Source of the DNA: a virus | IMG/VR virus record: IMGVR_UViG_3300033997_000141 | Span: 1 to 64,000 of that record | Length of the DNA stretch: 64,000 bases | Reading direction: 5' to 3' (one strand) | Shown here: one piece after another, positions 6,491-14,952 of the stretch | How positions within the stretch are numbered: the first letter of the stretch is position 1 | Layout of the letters: every line of letters begins with the position of its first letter | Translations under genes and position numbers: made by a program | The notes under the pieces: model-generated | Told to the model about the DNA's origin: nothing | What the model saw: only the letters and a program-made list of their open reading frames with translations | Databases searched by the model: none

Positions 6491-6738
6491 ACGAAGGATT
6501 GAATGCCCATCAGAAAGCCACGGACATGGAACTGATCGTAGCCGGGCAGGCGTATGGCCTGACCCCAGAGGAGGAGCGGCAGGCTGACCTGCGCTACTTC
6601 GCCGCGCACTGCCCTATCACCCTGAGCGAGTGCAGGATGGTAGCGCAGCTGGAGTTCGGTGAGTCGCTGATGGACGCCTACGCGCAGCTGCGCTGGGAAT
6701 ACGCCTTGAAGATGGTGGACTCGGGAGCGCGGCCATGA
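6487..6738 (+). CDS. Small hypothetical protein in the terminase operon
   Basis: An 83-residue, mainly helical, acidic protein starting at ATG 6487, which overlaps the previous stop by ATGA. Its own stop overlaps the next start by ATGA as well, so three genes are translationally coupled. No family recognised. The N-terminus (HQKATDMELIVAGQAYGLTP) could be a small DNA-interacting fold, but nothing specific is visible. Confidence 0.65.
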   Translation: MNEGLNAHQKATDMELIVAGQAYGLTPEEERQADLRYFAAHCPITLSECRMVAQLEFGESLMDAYAQLRWEYALKMVDSGARP

Positions 6739-7280
6739 GCGATCGTGAATGGACTGGCAGACTGCGCTGGCGCGGGTTCTTCCGTCGGCGCTTGCAGATG
6801 GAGCGCAAGCTCGACGGCCACACCGGGCGCCTGCTGGGGCAGTCCACCATGTGGTTCGATGTGAACGAAGTGGAGCTGTCCGAGATCCACGAGACCGTGG
6901 CCAGCCTGCGCAAGCAGTTGGGCATGGCACGGATTCGAGAGGAGCGCCAGCAGACCCCGGTGACGACCCTTGAGTGCCGCGTGCGCCCGCGGGCTGACAT
7001 GCCGCTCAGCGAGATTGAATCCCGGATAGTCGAAGAAATCCAGCTTGGCCCGTTTGCCTATACCACCGGTGGAATGCTGGCGGCCAAGACGACCCATCGC
7101 CTCGGCGAGGAGACCAGCGAGCAGACCAGGCCGTGCCAGGCGCCACCGCACCGTAATCCACCGGATGTGGACTCCGGCAGCCTGGCATCCTGCGTTAGCC
7201 GGCACACTTCGCAGCCATCGGACTCCTTCCAGGGGTTCCCTTCCTCCTCGGACACATCGAGCTCCACCACAGCTGACTGA
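6735..7280 (+). CDS. Hypothetical protein, basic N-terminus, Ser/Thr-rich tail
   Basis: A 181-residue protein coupled to the preceding gene (ATGA at 6735). The first 30 residues are strongly basic (RLRWRGFFRRRLQMERK) and could bind nucleic acid. Residues about 45-100 look folded. The last 60 are Pro/Ser/Thr-rich and probably disordered. It lies 11 bases before the large terminase gene, so it is another candidate small terminase subunit or packaging accessory. Not recognised by sequence. Confidence 0.6.
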   Translation: MSDREWTGRLRWRGFFRRRLQMERKLDGHTGRLLGQSTMWFDVNEVELSEIHETVASLRKQLGMARIREERQQTPVTTLECRVRPRADMPLSEIESRIVEEIQLGPFAYTTGGMLAAKTTHRLGEETSEQTRPCQAPPHRNPPDVDSGSLASCVSRHTSQPSDSFQGFPSSSDTSSSTTAD

Positions 7281-7291
7281 AGGATCAGGCC

Positions 7292-9109
7292 ATGACCATA
7301 GGGACGGGTTCATACGACCGGCTGCGCATGCGGTTGAACCGGGACGAGGGCATGGCCGCCCTCGACCAGGTAGTGCTGGACTACGGGTTCGTGGAGGGGC
7401 AGCCCTTCACGTTCAAGGACCACGAGTACCAGATCGAGATCATCAAGGACACCCGCCAGCGCATCGCGGTGCGCAAGTGCTCGCAGGTGGGACTGTCCGA
7501 GTTGATGGTGCAGAAGACCTTGGCCATGCTGATAGCCATGCGGCACATCCGCATCATCTTCACGCTGCCGACCTCCGACTTCGCCAATAAGTTCTCCAAG
7601 GACCGCTTCGACGGCGCGATCATCGCCTCTGAGCACTACACGGCGATGGTCCGGGCGGGCGACAACAGCGCCGGGCAGAAGCGCCTGGGCGATTCGATGC
7701 TCTACGTTGGCGGCACCTACGGCGCCCGCTCGGGCATCTCGATCCCGGCGGAGGTGCTGATCTCCGACGAGGTGGACTTCTCCAACCAGGTGGTGCTGGG
7801 CAAGCTCAACTCGCGTATCCGCCACGCCAAGACGAAGGACGAGAAGGGCAACCGCGGCTACCGGTACCGCTTCTCGACGCCGACCGTGGACGGCTACGGG
7901 GTGGACATCGACTTCAACAGCGGTGACCAGCGCTACTACTTCTGCAAGTGCGCCCACTGCGAGACCTGGGTTCTGCCGGAGTTCAAGAAGCACTTCGTGA
8001 TCCCCGGGTACGACGGCCAGATCAGCGAGTTCCGCCGCGACCACCTGGACGACAGCCGTTTCGATGTGGACGCCACCTGGATCCGCTGCGACAACTGCGG
8101 CAAGGACCTGCTGGGCAGCCTGCTCGACCCCGAGCGGCGGCAGTGGGTCGCCAAGCACCCCGACGTCTGGGACCACAGCTACCAGGTATCGCCTTGGGAC
8201 GTTCCGGTCTACAACGAACCGCACCAGATCATCAAGCAGCTCGCCGACTACCCGCTCTACTCCGACTACATGAACTTCGTGATCGGGCTGCCGCACTCCG
8301 ACCTCGAGAACACCTTCAACACCCAGCAGGGGCACAAGGATATCCACTGCACCCTGGAGCGCTGGGTGTATGGCGCGATCATCGAGAGTGCCTTGGTGGT
8401 GGGCGGTATGGACGTGGGCAAGATGATCCACCTGGCGGTGCAGATCCGCGTGGCCAGGGCCTGGCACGTCATCTGGATGGAGAAGATCAAGAACACCCCG
8501 GACCACCCTGCCTACCCGGTGGTGCTGGCGCGCTACGACGAGCTGGGTATGAGCAAGCTGTGTATCGACGCCGGCCCCGACATCACCCTGGTCAACATGC
8601 TGGTGGCGGCGCGCGACAACATCATCGCGGTCGAGTACGTGACCAACGTCTCCGGCATCGTGCCGTACAAGATCAAGGACGACGGGCGCTACCTGAGCGC
8701 TGACCGAACCAAGACGCTGGCCCAGGTGCTGGAGAACCACAACTACAACCGCATGTATTACCCGCGCGAGGAGAAGCTGAAGGAGGAGCTGTACCAGCAC
8801 CTCGCGACGACCAAGAAGATCGCCAGCAAGAACCACGACGGCACCATCACCCACAAGTTCATCAAGACCGACAAGAACGACCACTGGGTGCACTCGCTGA
8901 ACTACGCCAACATCGCCGGCCAACTGTGCGAGGACAGCTACCAGAGCACGGGCATTTCGGCGCCGGTGGCCGTCGGCAAGGTGGCGGTGGGGTCGAAGGC
9001 GCCGCCGAAGGAGGCCACCCGCGAAGATGCCCACGCCCTGAAGGGCCTGTTCGGTGTCGGGGTGGCCAGAAACAGCAAAATCGGGGTGCGTGCGAAACTT
9101 CTCCGCTAG
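7292..9109 (+). CDS. terL: Terminase large subunit, GpA-like
   Basis: A 605-residue packaging ATPase and nuclease that cuts concatemeric DNA and pumps it into the prohead. The start at ATG 7292 follows GAAGGA. A Walker A-like region RKCSQVGLSE lies at residues 61-70 and Walker B LISDEVD at 156-162. A zinc-binding pair (CKCAHC at 218-223 and CDNC at 266-269) is typical of the GpA-like family. The C-terminal nuclease half carries conserved acidic positions (LCIDAGPD). It is preceded by three coupled small genes and followed by a promoter and the portal gene. Family identification is confident; cos versus headful packaging cannot be decided from sequence alone. Confidence 0.93.
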   Translation: MTIGTGSYDRLRMRLNRDEGMAALDQVVLDYGFVEGQPFTFKDHEYQIEIIKDTRQRIAVRKCSQVGLSELMVQKTLAMLIAMRHIRIIFTLPTSDFANKFSKDRFDGAIIASEHYTAMVRAGDNSAGQKRLGDSMLYVGGTYGARSGISIPAEVLISDEVDFSNQVVLGKLNSRIRHAKTKDEKGNRGYRYRFSTPTVDGYGVDIDFNSGDQRYYFCKCAHCETWVLPEFKKHFVIPGYDGQISEFRRDHLDDSRFDVDATWIRCDNCGKDLLGSLLDPERRQWVAKHPDVWDHSYQVSPWDVPVYNEPHQIIKQLADYPLYSDYMNFVIGLPHSDLENTFNTQQGHKDIHCTLERWVYGAIIESALVVGGMDVGKMIHLAVQIRVARAWHVIWMEKIKNTPDHPAYPVVLARYDELGMSKLCIDAGPDITLVNMLVAARDNIIAVEYVTNVSGIVPYKIKDDGRYLSADRTKTLAQVLENHNYNRMYYPREEKLKEELYQHLATTKKIASKNHDGTITHKFIKTDKNDHWVHSLNYANIAGQLCEDSYQSTGISAPVAVGKVAVGSKAPPKEATREDAHALKGLFGVGVARNSKIGVRAKLLR

Positions 9110-9122
9110 ACAGCGGACTTTT
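9102..9122 (+). terminator. Possible weak intrinsic terminator at the end of terL
   Basis: TCCGCT-AGAC-AGCGGA followed by CTTTT overlaps the terL stop codon. The stem is only 6 bp and the T-run four, so termination would be partial. It overlaps the -35 element of the following promoter. Confidence 0.35.
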
Positions 9123-9136
9123 CGCAAGTGTATGAT
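9107..9136 (+). promoter_or_regulatory. Candidate sigma70 promoter ahead of the head genes
   Basis: TAGACA at 9107-9112 (five of six -35 matches, containing the terL stop TAG) and TATGAT at 9131-9136 are separated by 18 bases. Predicted transcription begins around 9143, exactly where an 11-bp hairpin starts. It would drive the portal, protease and capsid genes. Confidence 0.6.
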
Positions 9137-9143
9137 CCGACCC

Positions 9144-9186
9144 GTCCAACCTCCCGCAGAAGGATTTGCAATTAAGGAGGTTGGAC
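9144..9186 (+). promoter_or_regulatory. 5' leader hairpin burying a perfect Shine-Dalgarno without a start codon
   Basis: GTCCAACCTCC (9144-9154) pairs perfectly with GGAGGTTGGAC (9176-9186) across a 21-base loop. The 3' arm contains most of TAAGGAGGT (9173-9181), fully complementary to the 16S rRNA 3' end. No usable start follows: an in-frame stop (TAG, 9207-9209) blocks extension of the portal gene, whose ATG is at 9231 behind its own AGGACG. The element sits at the predicted 5' end of the transcript. It could stabilise mRNA, act as a ribosome standby site or be a regulatory switch. Confidence 0.65.
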
Positions 9187-9230
9187 GACTAAACTCGCGC
9201 AAACTCTAGCAGGACGCTACGACCACCAGC

Positions 9231-10706
9231 ATGGCCGCCCAGAACGGAAGACGGACACCAGGCTCACAAGGATCGCGATTCCGCCAAGTCGGAACCGGCG
9301 ATGTGATCCTGCCTACCCGTAACCTGGCCGGCAAAGCTCGAGCACAGCGTCCAGGCTCGGACCAAGATCGCGGCACCGCGATCACGAACGCACTGACCCG
9401 CTACACGGCCAATGCGATCAACCAGGTCCAGAACAAGACCGACATCAACGACATCATCCGCACGCTGATCCGTGAGGATGGTCTCTTCAGTTCCGCCGCA
9501 AACTCCATGGTGGCCTTGTCCACCGGCGCAGGCTTCCGCCTGGCCGGCTTCGACTCGACTGGGGCCATGGACTTGGGCGTGATGGCGCTGGCCTACTCCC
9601 TCATGGACCGGTTCAGCACGCTGCACGACTACAGCCAGGGCTACAACGACAAGCCCGCCATGCAGACGCTGCTGGCGATGATGCAGATGGACGTCGTGAC
9701 CACCGGTGGGTGCGGCACTGAATTGGTGCTGGACCCGGCCTTTGGCCCTGAGCGCCTGGTGCCGATTGGCTACTCCACCATCGGGTGGTACGCCGACGGC
9801 AAAGGCGGTCGCTTCCCGACCCAGGACAACGGTGAGATCGAGCTGAACATCCCCACGGTGTTCATCGCCGAGCACAACCGGAACCCGGATGAGGCGTATG
9901 CGGTGTCGCTACTTCGCCCGGGCCTGTCCCATACCATCAACTTCAACTCGTTCCTCGAGGACACCCACAGGACCTTGAACCGCACAGGCCACAGCCGCCT
10001 TATCGCGTTGATCAAGGCCCAGGCCGTGCTCGAGGGGATGTCGGAGAAGGACCGCCGGGACCCGAAGAAGGTCAACGATCTGTTCGCCACGGTGAAGGCC
10101 GAGATCGAGCAGGCGCTGGCCGAGATGGAGCCGGAGGACGCCCTGGTGGCGTTCGACAGCGTCGAGTTCGAGATCAAGGACACCGGTGGCAACAAGTCCG
10201 ACTACACCGGAATGCTGACCACGTTGGGCAACCTGCTGGGCGCGGCGCTGAAGACCCCGGCATCCGTGTCGGGGCTGCGTGCGGGAGGCGGCCAGGCGCT
10301 GTCGAACGCCGAGACGTTGATCTACCTGCAAGTCGTGCAGGCCTGCCGCCCTCCGGTGGAAGAAGCAATGTCTCGTGCGCTGACGCTGGCGTGTCGGCTG
10401 CTGGGCATCGATGGCTACGTGACCTTCGAGTTCCTGCCGATCAACCTGCGCCCGGACGCGGAGCTGGAGGCCTACCTGGCCACCCGCCAGAAGCGTGTGC
10501 TGGAGCAGCTGAGCTACGGCGTGATCAACGACGCACAAGCATGCTGGGAGCTGGGCATCCGCCCACAAGGCCTGGCCAAACCGCTGGCGGGCACGGGCTT
10601 CTTCGCGAAGTCGGCCTCCAGCGCCACAAACACCGACCGCTCAGGCTCCGCCGAAGGCGCGCTGGCACCTGACACCCCTGCCCAAAGCGGCGGGGATGAC
10701 CAGTAA
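9231..10706 (+). CDS. Portal protein
   Basis: A 491-residue protein with features of HK97/lambda-B-like portal proteins. The N-terminal arm is followed by a helical region (NDIIRTLIREDGLFSSAANSM). A central alpha/beta section includes GCGTELVLDP, and a predicted crown/clip helical region holds KTPASVSGLRAG. The C-terminal tail is flexible and Ala/Ser-rich. The portal forms the dodecameric vertex through which DNA enters. Genomic position between large terminase and head protease strongly supports the call. ATG 9231 is the only reasonable start because an in-frame stop lies at 9207. Confidence 0.88.
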   Translation: MAAQNGRRTPGSQGSRFRQVGTGDVILPTRNLAGKARAQRPGSDQDRGTAITNALTRYTANAINQVQNKTDINDIIRTLIREDGLFSSAANSMVALSTGAGFRLAGFDSTGAMDLGVMALAYSLMDRFSTLHDYSQGYNDKPAMQTLLAMMQMDVVTTGGCGTELVLDPAFGPERLVPIGYSTIGWYADGKGGRFPTQDNGEIELNIPTVFIAEHNRNPDEAYAVSLLRPGLSHTINFNSFLEDTHRTLNRTGHSRLIALIKAQAVLEGMSEKDRRDPKKVNDLFATVKAEIEQALAEMEPEDALVAFDSVEFEIKDTGGNKSDYTGMLTTLGNLLGAALKTPASVSGLRAGGGQALSNAETLIYLQVVQACRPPVEEAMSRALTLACRLLGIDGYVTFEFLPINLRPDAELEAYLATRQKRVLEQLSYGVINDAQACWELGIRPQGLAKPLAGTGFFAKSASSATNTDRSGSAEGALAPDTPAQSGGDDQ

Positions 10707-10716
10707 GGAGACTGGC

Positions 10717-12186
10717 ATGGAAGAACAGATTTGGCTGGGCTCCGAGGCTTCGCACCAAGTGGTGATGAAGTACCTCACCGAGTTCACCCACACGAACTTC
10801 AACAAGGAAGCGTTCTTCCCGTCGCCGTTTGACGACGAGCCGACCACTGACCCAGTGTTCGGCGTGTCGAGCGATCGCGTGGGCCTGAGCGTGCTGCGCA
10901 AGCTGGGCGAGCAGACCGTCATTCAGGTGCACGGCTCCCTGGTGCCGAACTTCTCCCGCTGGCACGTATGGTTCCGCGGCTCGGCCGTCAGCTACGAGGC
11001 CATCCGTGATGCCCTGGCAATCTGCGAAGAGGCCGGCATCAAGGACGTGATCATGCACTTCGACACCAACGGTGGATCGGTGCGCGGCATGTCGCAGACT
11101 TCGGACGCCATGAAGCGTTACCAGCGCACCGGTGGCAAGCTGCGTGGTCACACTGACGCCCTGGCAGCCTCGGCCGGTTACTGGCTGCTGTGCGGCTGCG
11201 ACACGGTCACCGCCAGCGAGATGGCCGAGATCGGCAGCATCGGCACCATGGCCGTGATCACCACCCTGGTGAACACAGAGGCCACGCGCGGCGTGAAGTT
11301 CACGGTGATCAAGGCGGGCAAATACAAGGCCTTGGGCAACCCCTACGAGGAGCTGACCGACGAGGTCAAGAAGCGCCTGCAACAGAACATTGACGAGACC
11401 AACGACTTCTTCCTGAAGCGTGTGTCCGTCGCCCGGAACCTGATGATCAGTGACACTGGCATCTGGGCCGAGGGCCAAGTCTTCTTCGCCGAAAAGGCGC
11501 GGCAGGTTGGCCTCATCGACAAGGTCACCACCATGGATGACCTCATTGGAAGCGGCCCTGCCGCGAATAACCCGAGCGATACACGGAGGTTCGAGATGGA
11601 AATTTCCGCAGAAAAGCTCGCTCAAATTCAGGCAGGCGCTGATCCGAAAGACGTCCTGACCGAAGCTGAGCTGAAGCTGTACATGGCCAACCTGTCTGAA
11701 GCCAAGACCGATCCGGTGGATGACCCTGTCGCGAAAGCCGCTGCCACGCAGACCGAGGCAGAAGCTGCCGCGGCCGCTGAAGCCGAGAAGAAAGCTGCTG
11801 CCCCAGCCGCGGCCGTCAGCATGAGCGACGAGCTGAAGAAGTCGCTGCGCGAGAACGGCGTGCTTGAAACCAAGCTGGAAATGTCGCTCGCCGAAGTGGC
11901 CCAGCTGAAGGAAGCCAACGAGACCCTGACCAAGTCCATGGACTCGCTCCTGGTCGTGGCTCAGGCCTCCGTCACCAACCTGCAGAAAGCCATGGGCAAG
12001 CCGTTGGAGATCAAGAACTCCGTGGCCGAGGTGCTGGCTCAGTACAACGAGCTGCAGGGCCAGATGGCCAAGGTCTTCAAGACTGGACAGCAATCGCAAG
12101 CCACGTCCGTTCAGGACACCACGGTGAAATCGGACACGCTGGATTATCGCCTGTCCATGACCCAACCTTCGAAAACCGGCCGGTAA
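10717..12186 (+). CDS. S49-family head maturation protease fused to scaffold domain
   Basis: ATG 10717 follows TAAGGAG, whose TAA is the previous stop. The N-terminal 290 residues are a SppA/S49-like serine protease. Ser152 lies in DALAASAGYWLL, GSIGTMAV follows, and the catalytic lysine is likely in GKYKALG near residues 201-207. Residues 294-489 are Ala/Glu-rich and coiled-coil, typical of scaffolds, with an internal ATG behind GGAGG. The layout parallels lambda C/Nu3. The protease cleaves the scaffold and itself inside the prohead. Confidence 0.9.
   Translation: MEEQIWLGSEASHQVVMKYLTEFTHTNFNKEAFFPSPFDDEPTTDPVFGVSSDRVGLSVLRKLGEQTVIQVHGSLVPNFSRWHVWFRGSAVSYEAIRDALAICEEAGIKDVIMHFDTNGGSVRGMSQTSDAMKRYQRTGGKLRGHTDALAASAGYWLLCGCDTVTASEMAEIGSIGTMAVITTLVNTEATRGVKFTVIKAGKYKALGNPYEELTDEVKKRLQQNIDETNDFFLKRVSVARNLMISDTGIWAEGQVFFAEKARQVGLIDKVTTMDDLIGSGPAANNPSDTRRFEMEISAEKLAQIQAGADPKDVLTEAELKLYMANLSEAKTDPVDDPVAKAAATQTEAEAAAAAEAEKKAAAPAAAVSMSDELKKSLRENGVLETKLEMSLAEVAQLKEANETLTKSMDSLLVVAQASVTNLQKAMGKPLEIKNSVAEVLAQYNELQGQMAKVFKTGQQSQATSVQDTTVKSDTLDYRLSMTQPSKTGR
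11596..12186 (+). CDS. Nested scaffold protein from an internal in-frame start
   Basis: Within the protease gene, GGAGG at 11585-11589 lies six bases upstream of an in-frame ATG at 11596. Initiation there would give a 196-residue scaffold identical to the protease C-terminus (EISAEKLAQIQAGADPKDVL onward). It has a long acidic helical region and an extended coiled coil. Lambda makes Nu3 from C the same way. The internal ribosome site is seen directly; in vivo expression is inferred. Confidence 0.75.
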   Translation: MEISAEKLAQIQAGADPKDVLTEAELKLYMANLSEAKTDPVDDPVAKAAATQTEAEAAAAAEAEKKAAAPAAAVSMSDELKKSLRENGVLETKLEMSLAEVAQLKEANETLTKSMDSLLVVAQASVTNLQKAMGKPLEIKNSVAEVLAQYNELQGQMAKVFKTGQQSQATSVQDTTVKSDTLDYRLSMTQPSKTGR

Positions 12187-12198
12187 GGAGACCATCCC

Positions 12199-12684
12199 AT
12201 GGCTAAGTTTGCATTCGCCGTTCTGACCAACGATCCGAACCGTCTGAACGTCATTTCCACCAAGCTGGGCTCGCGCGTGGGCACCACCATCGAGAACAAG
12301 GCGGGCCTGGGTGAGTACAGCGACGCCGAGATCAAGAAGGCGGTGAAGCTGGGCACCCAGAACAACTACCTGCTCTGCGCCGACGGCGACGAACTCGACG
12401 CCTTCGTCGATAACATCGACGCCGGCGGTACCGAAGACGGCTGGACCTTCGGCGGTGTTGCTCGCGGCAACGTGGGCCAGCGCCACGAGGTGCAGGTTGC
12501 CTCCGGTGTAGCCACTCCTCTGGTGATCGGTGACCTGGTGGTCGCTGGCACTCAGCTGCCGGTGGGTACCAAAGGCCTCGCCCAGGTCAAGAAGGGCACT
12601 CCCGCGCTGCACAAGTATCGCGTGATGCGCATCCTCACCGGCACCGGCGTTGCTGGTGACAAAGTATTGATCGAGAAGGTCTGA
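12199..12684 (+). CDS. Head decoration protein (lambda D-like position)
   Basis: A 161-residue protein starting at ATG 12199 behind TAAGGAGACC; as at 10717, the TAA is the previous stop. It is beta-rich with many Gly and Val (VATPLVIGDLVVAGTQLPVG), consistent with capsid-stabilising decoration proteins. Its place between protease/scaffold and major capsid matches lambda D. Sequence-level identity with D-family proteins is not obvious by eye, so the call rests mostly on position and composition. Confidence 0.75.
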   Translation: MAKFAFAVLTNDPNRLNVISTKLGSRVGTTIENKAGLGEYSDAEIKKAVKLGTQNNYLLCADGDELDAFVDNIDAGGTEDGWTFGGVARGNVGQRHEVQVASGVATPLVIGDLVVAGTQLPVGTKGLAQVKKGTPALHKYRVMRILTGTGVAGDKVLIEKV

Positions 12685-12727
12685 GGCTCGCGCCTCAGCT
12701 CCCCTCACCTGACCAAGGAATTAGGCC

Positions 12728-13897
12728 ATGGCACAGTTTGAACTGAAGTACGCTGGTAACGACGGCAAAGAGAAGACCCTCGAATGCGACGTCGATATCT
12801 ACAAAAAGGCCGCTGATGCAGGTATGAACCTGCGCCAGTACATGGCCGCGACCATCCACGACGTTGACCGTAGCAAAGGCCACGTCCTCGACCAGATGAT
12901 GACGACAGCGTCGCTGAACGACAGCGTGCTGAACATCGGCTCGGCGCTGACCATGGCCGAGATCGCCGGCATGGCCAGCGGTTCGTTCCGTCGTCCTGAC
13001 GGCACCGACAATAGCCTGGGCGCTCGCCTGCTGTACCCGCAGCTGATCCTGGAAACCCTGAACGCCAACGCCCTGCGCGATGACGGCTCGGACATCCTGG
13101 CCATCTGGCAGCGTCTGGTTGCAGTCACCCGCAACATCAACGGCACCAAGGCCGATCAGCCGATCATCGACACCTCGGCGCCGGAAGAAAGCCGCAGCGG
13201 CCGAATCACGCAGATGGCTGAACCGGAAACCATGGTTTCCATCACCACCGGCGACAAGTCGTACCGCATCCCGACCTACTCGATCGGTCTGACCATCTCC
13301 GACGAGGCCATGGCCGCTACCACCATCGACCTGGTGCGTATCGTCATGGAAGCCCAGTCGCGTGGTAACCGCATCCGCACCGTCAACGAGCAGCTGCGCT
13401 CGATGGTCCTGGGTGACAAGGACCGCGGTATCGAAGCCCTGCCGCAGACCAAAATCGGCACCTTCGACCCGGCCATCGTCGCCGACGGCACCATCACCAA
13501 GCGCGCGCTGATCAAGTGGCTGCACTCGGTGCAGAAGACCGCCAACATCGCCACCGTGCTGACCGACATCGACACCGCCATCACCGTCGATGACGCAGTG
13601 CTGCCGAAGGTCACCGGCCAGGACTCCTCGAAGATCGCCACCCCGTGGGCCGGCGTGAACCTGGGCATCACCTCGCCGGAGATCATCCCGTTCGACACCG
13701 ACGTGTTCGGCGCGGGCATCATGGTCGGCCTGGACCCGCGCTACGCGATCCAGCGCTTCGTCAACATCTCGGCGACCTACGACGCCATCGAGCACTACGT
13801 CATGCGTAAGGCCACGTCCTTCCGCGTTGACTATGGCGAAATGGCCACCCGCCTCTACGACGAGGCCTGGTCGGTGGTTAGCCTCGAGAAGGCCTAA
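12728..13897 (+). CDS. Major capsid protein
   Basis: A 389-residue protein with strong optimised codon use, starting at ATG 12728 after AAGGAATTAGGCC. Length and position (after protease and decoration, before connectors) fit an HK97-fold capsid protein of the lambda E / GpE class. The N-terminal 70 residues are charged and helical; the central part holds predicted spine helix and E-loop. The C-terminal half contains VPF-like GITSPEIIPFDTDVFGAGIM. Several hundred copies build the icosahedral head. A GC-rich UUCG hairpin follows the stop. Confidence 0.9.
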   Translation: MAQFELKYAGNDGKEKTLECDVDIYKKAADAGMNLRQYMAATIHDVDRSKGHVLDQMMTTASLNDSVLNIGSALTMAEIAGMASGSFRRPDGTDNSLGARLLYPQLILETLNANALRDDGSDILAIWQRLVAVTRNINGTKADQPIIDTSAPEESRSGRITQMAEPETMVSITTGDKSYRIPTYSIGLTISDEAMAATTIDLVRIVMEAQSRGNRIRTVNEQLRSMVLGDKDRGIEALPQTKIGTFDPAIVADGTITKRALIKWLHSVQKTANIATVLTDIDTAITVDDAVLPKVTGQDSSKIATPWAGVNLGITSPEIIPFDTDVFGAGIMVGLDPRYAIQRFVNISATYDAIEHYVMRKATSFRVDYGEMATRLYDEAWSVVSLEKA

Positions 13898-13901
13898 CCT
13901 C

Positions 13902-13925
13902 AGCGGGGCGCTTCGGCGCCCCGCT
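13902..13925 (+). terminator. UUCG-capped hairpin after the capsid gene
   Basis: AGCGGGGCGC and GCGCCCCGCT form a 10-bp stem closed by TTCG, an extra-stable tetraloop. No U-run follows, so it is more likely a 3' stabiliser of capsid mRNA or partial terminator than a full one. It would help set high capsid transcript levels relative to downstream genes. Confidence 0.55.
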
Positions 13926-13952
13926 CCCCATTGACGATGCGAGGACACGAAC

Positions 13953-14492
13953 ATGGCTTTGAAGAAAAGCACCCCGGCGCCCCAAGAGGGCACCGAGCTG
14001 ACCGCAGAGGAAAAGGCCAAACAGGCTGAAGCCGCGCGCCGGGTCCAGGAACAAGCTGACGCCGAGGCGGAAGAACAGCGCCTGAAGGAAGAGGAAGAAG
14101 CTCGCCTGGCCCAGGAACAGCAGGCTGCCCGCGATGAAGATGCACGCCGGGCCCAGGAGCAGGCGGACGCTGAGGCCGAGGAACAGCGCCTGAAGGACGA
14201 GGAAGAAGCTGCAGAAGCTGACCGCGTTCGCCAGGAGCAGGAAGAGGCCCAACGCCAGGCTGATGAAAAGGCCGCGCAGGAAGCCGAAGAGGAACGCCTG
14301 CGCCAGGAAGCCGAGGCCGCCGGTCGCAAGCAGGACGAGGAGGAAGAGTTCGTCCTGGTGAAGAACATCAGCAAGGTGGACTGGCGTCAGCCTTCCACGG
14401 GCATGTGGATCGACACCGGCGAGACCAAGAAGCTTGCCAATGACGGCTGGCTGCGCAACTTCATCAAGGCGCGACTGTTCGAGAAGGCTTGA
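13953..14492 (+). CDS. Charged coiled-coil protein, positional analogue of lambda FI
   Basis: A 179-residue protein with two parts. Residues about 15-130 are a single long Glu/Ala/Arg helix containing a 36-residue tandem duplication (ARR.QEQADAEAEEQRLK). Residues 132-179 are a small folded domain (FVLVKNISKVDW...GETKKLANDGWL). Lambda FI also follows the capsid gene, and is a packaging accessory with an acidic N-terminal part and a small C-terminal domain. Analogy is from position and composition. The C-terminal domain could instead anchor a head fibre. Confidence 0.65.
   Translation: MALKKSTPAPQEGTELTAEEKAKQAEAARRVQEQADAEAEEQRLKEEEEARLAQEQQAARDEDARRAQEQADAEAEEQRLKDEEEAAEADRVRQEQEEAQRQADEKAAQEAEEERLRQEAEAAGRKQDEEEEFVLVKNISKVDWRQPSTGMWIDTGETKKLANDGWLRNFIKARLFEKA
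14036..14211 (+). repeat. Tandem 108-bp coding duplication
   Basis: Segments starting near 14036 and 14144 share about 68 bases with mostly synonymous changes. They encode two copies of ARRxQEQADAEAEEQRLK plus EEEA, offset by 36 residues. Synonymous divergence suggests an old duplication maintained by selection on the helix. Confidence 0.7.
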
Positions 14493-14494
14493 CT

Positions 14495-14950
14495 ATGGAC
14501 TACCTTGGCCTGACCACCACTGAGCAGATCCTCAACGTCCTCACGGTTGACGAGGAAGACCTGTCGCAGGAGCAGATTGACGGCTACGGCCTGATCGACG
14601 ACCTGACTATCGACCTGGTCAGCCAGCTGCCGACGTGGGCGGATGTTCTGGCCACAGGTAGCCCCGTCAACCAGGCTCGCCTGCGCTCCTACGCGAAGTA
14701 TTTCTGCGCGGGCACCCTGGCGGTGAGCGCGCAGGTCTTCGTGCTGAAGAAGGCCACCGACGGCAACAACGAAGGCCAGCGCAGCGACAAGGATGGCTGG
14801 GAGTTCCTGTCCCTCAAGTTCCTGAGCAAGGCCCAGGGCTTTATGGACGACCTCCTCGATGACCTGGGCCTGACGCCTTCGGTAACGATCACCCCGATCA
14901 TTGGCCGGGTGATCCCGGACCGAGATGTGATCACCGAACCAAGGAGCTGA
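14495..14950 (+). CDS. Head-tail connector protein
   Basis: A 151-residue, mostly helical acidic protein. ATG 14495 is used because GAGAAGG lies 8 bases upstream. The N-terminal helices (LTTTEQILNVLTVDEEDLSQ) and overall length resemble gp6/FII-type head-completion adaptors that bind the portal. Position directly after capsid-associated genes supports this. The exact connector family is not certain. Confidence 0.65.
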   Translation: MDYLGLTTTEQILNVLTVDEEDLSQEQIDGYGLIDDLTIDLVSQLPTWADVLATGSPVNQARLRSYAKYFCAGTLAVSAQVFVLKKATDGNNEGQRSDKDGWEFLSLKFLSKAQGFMDDLLDDLGLTPSVTITPIIGRVIPDRDVITEPRS

Positions 14951-14952
14951 CG

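Noticed and set aside
7310-9202. Long minus-strand open frame opposite the terminase gene
   Set aside because: It is a codon-bias shadow of terL. Its composition is extreme (Val, His, Asp-rich), and no initiation site is seen.
14036-14211. Repeats considered as a possible CRISPR-like or regulatory array
   Set aside because: They are in frame, encode a heptad-like helix and differ mainly at synonymous sites, so they are coding duplications.
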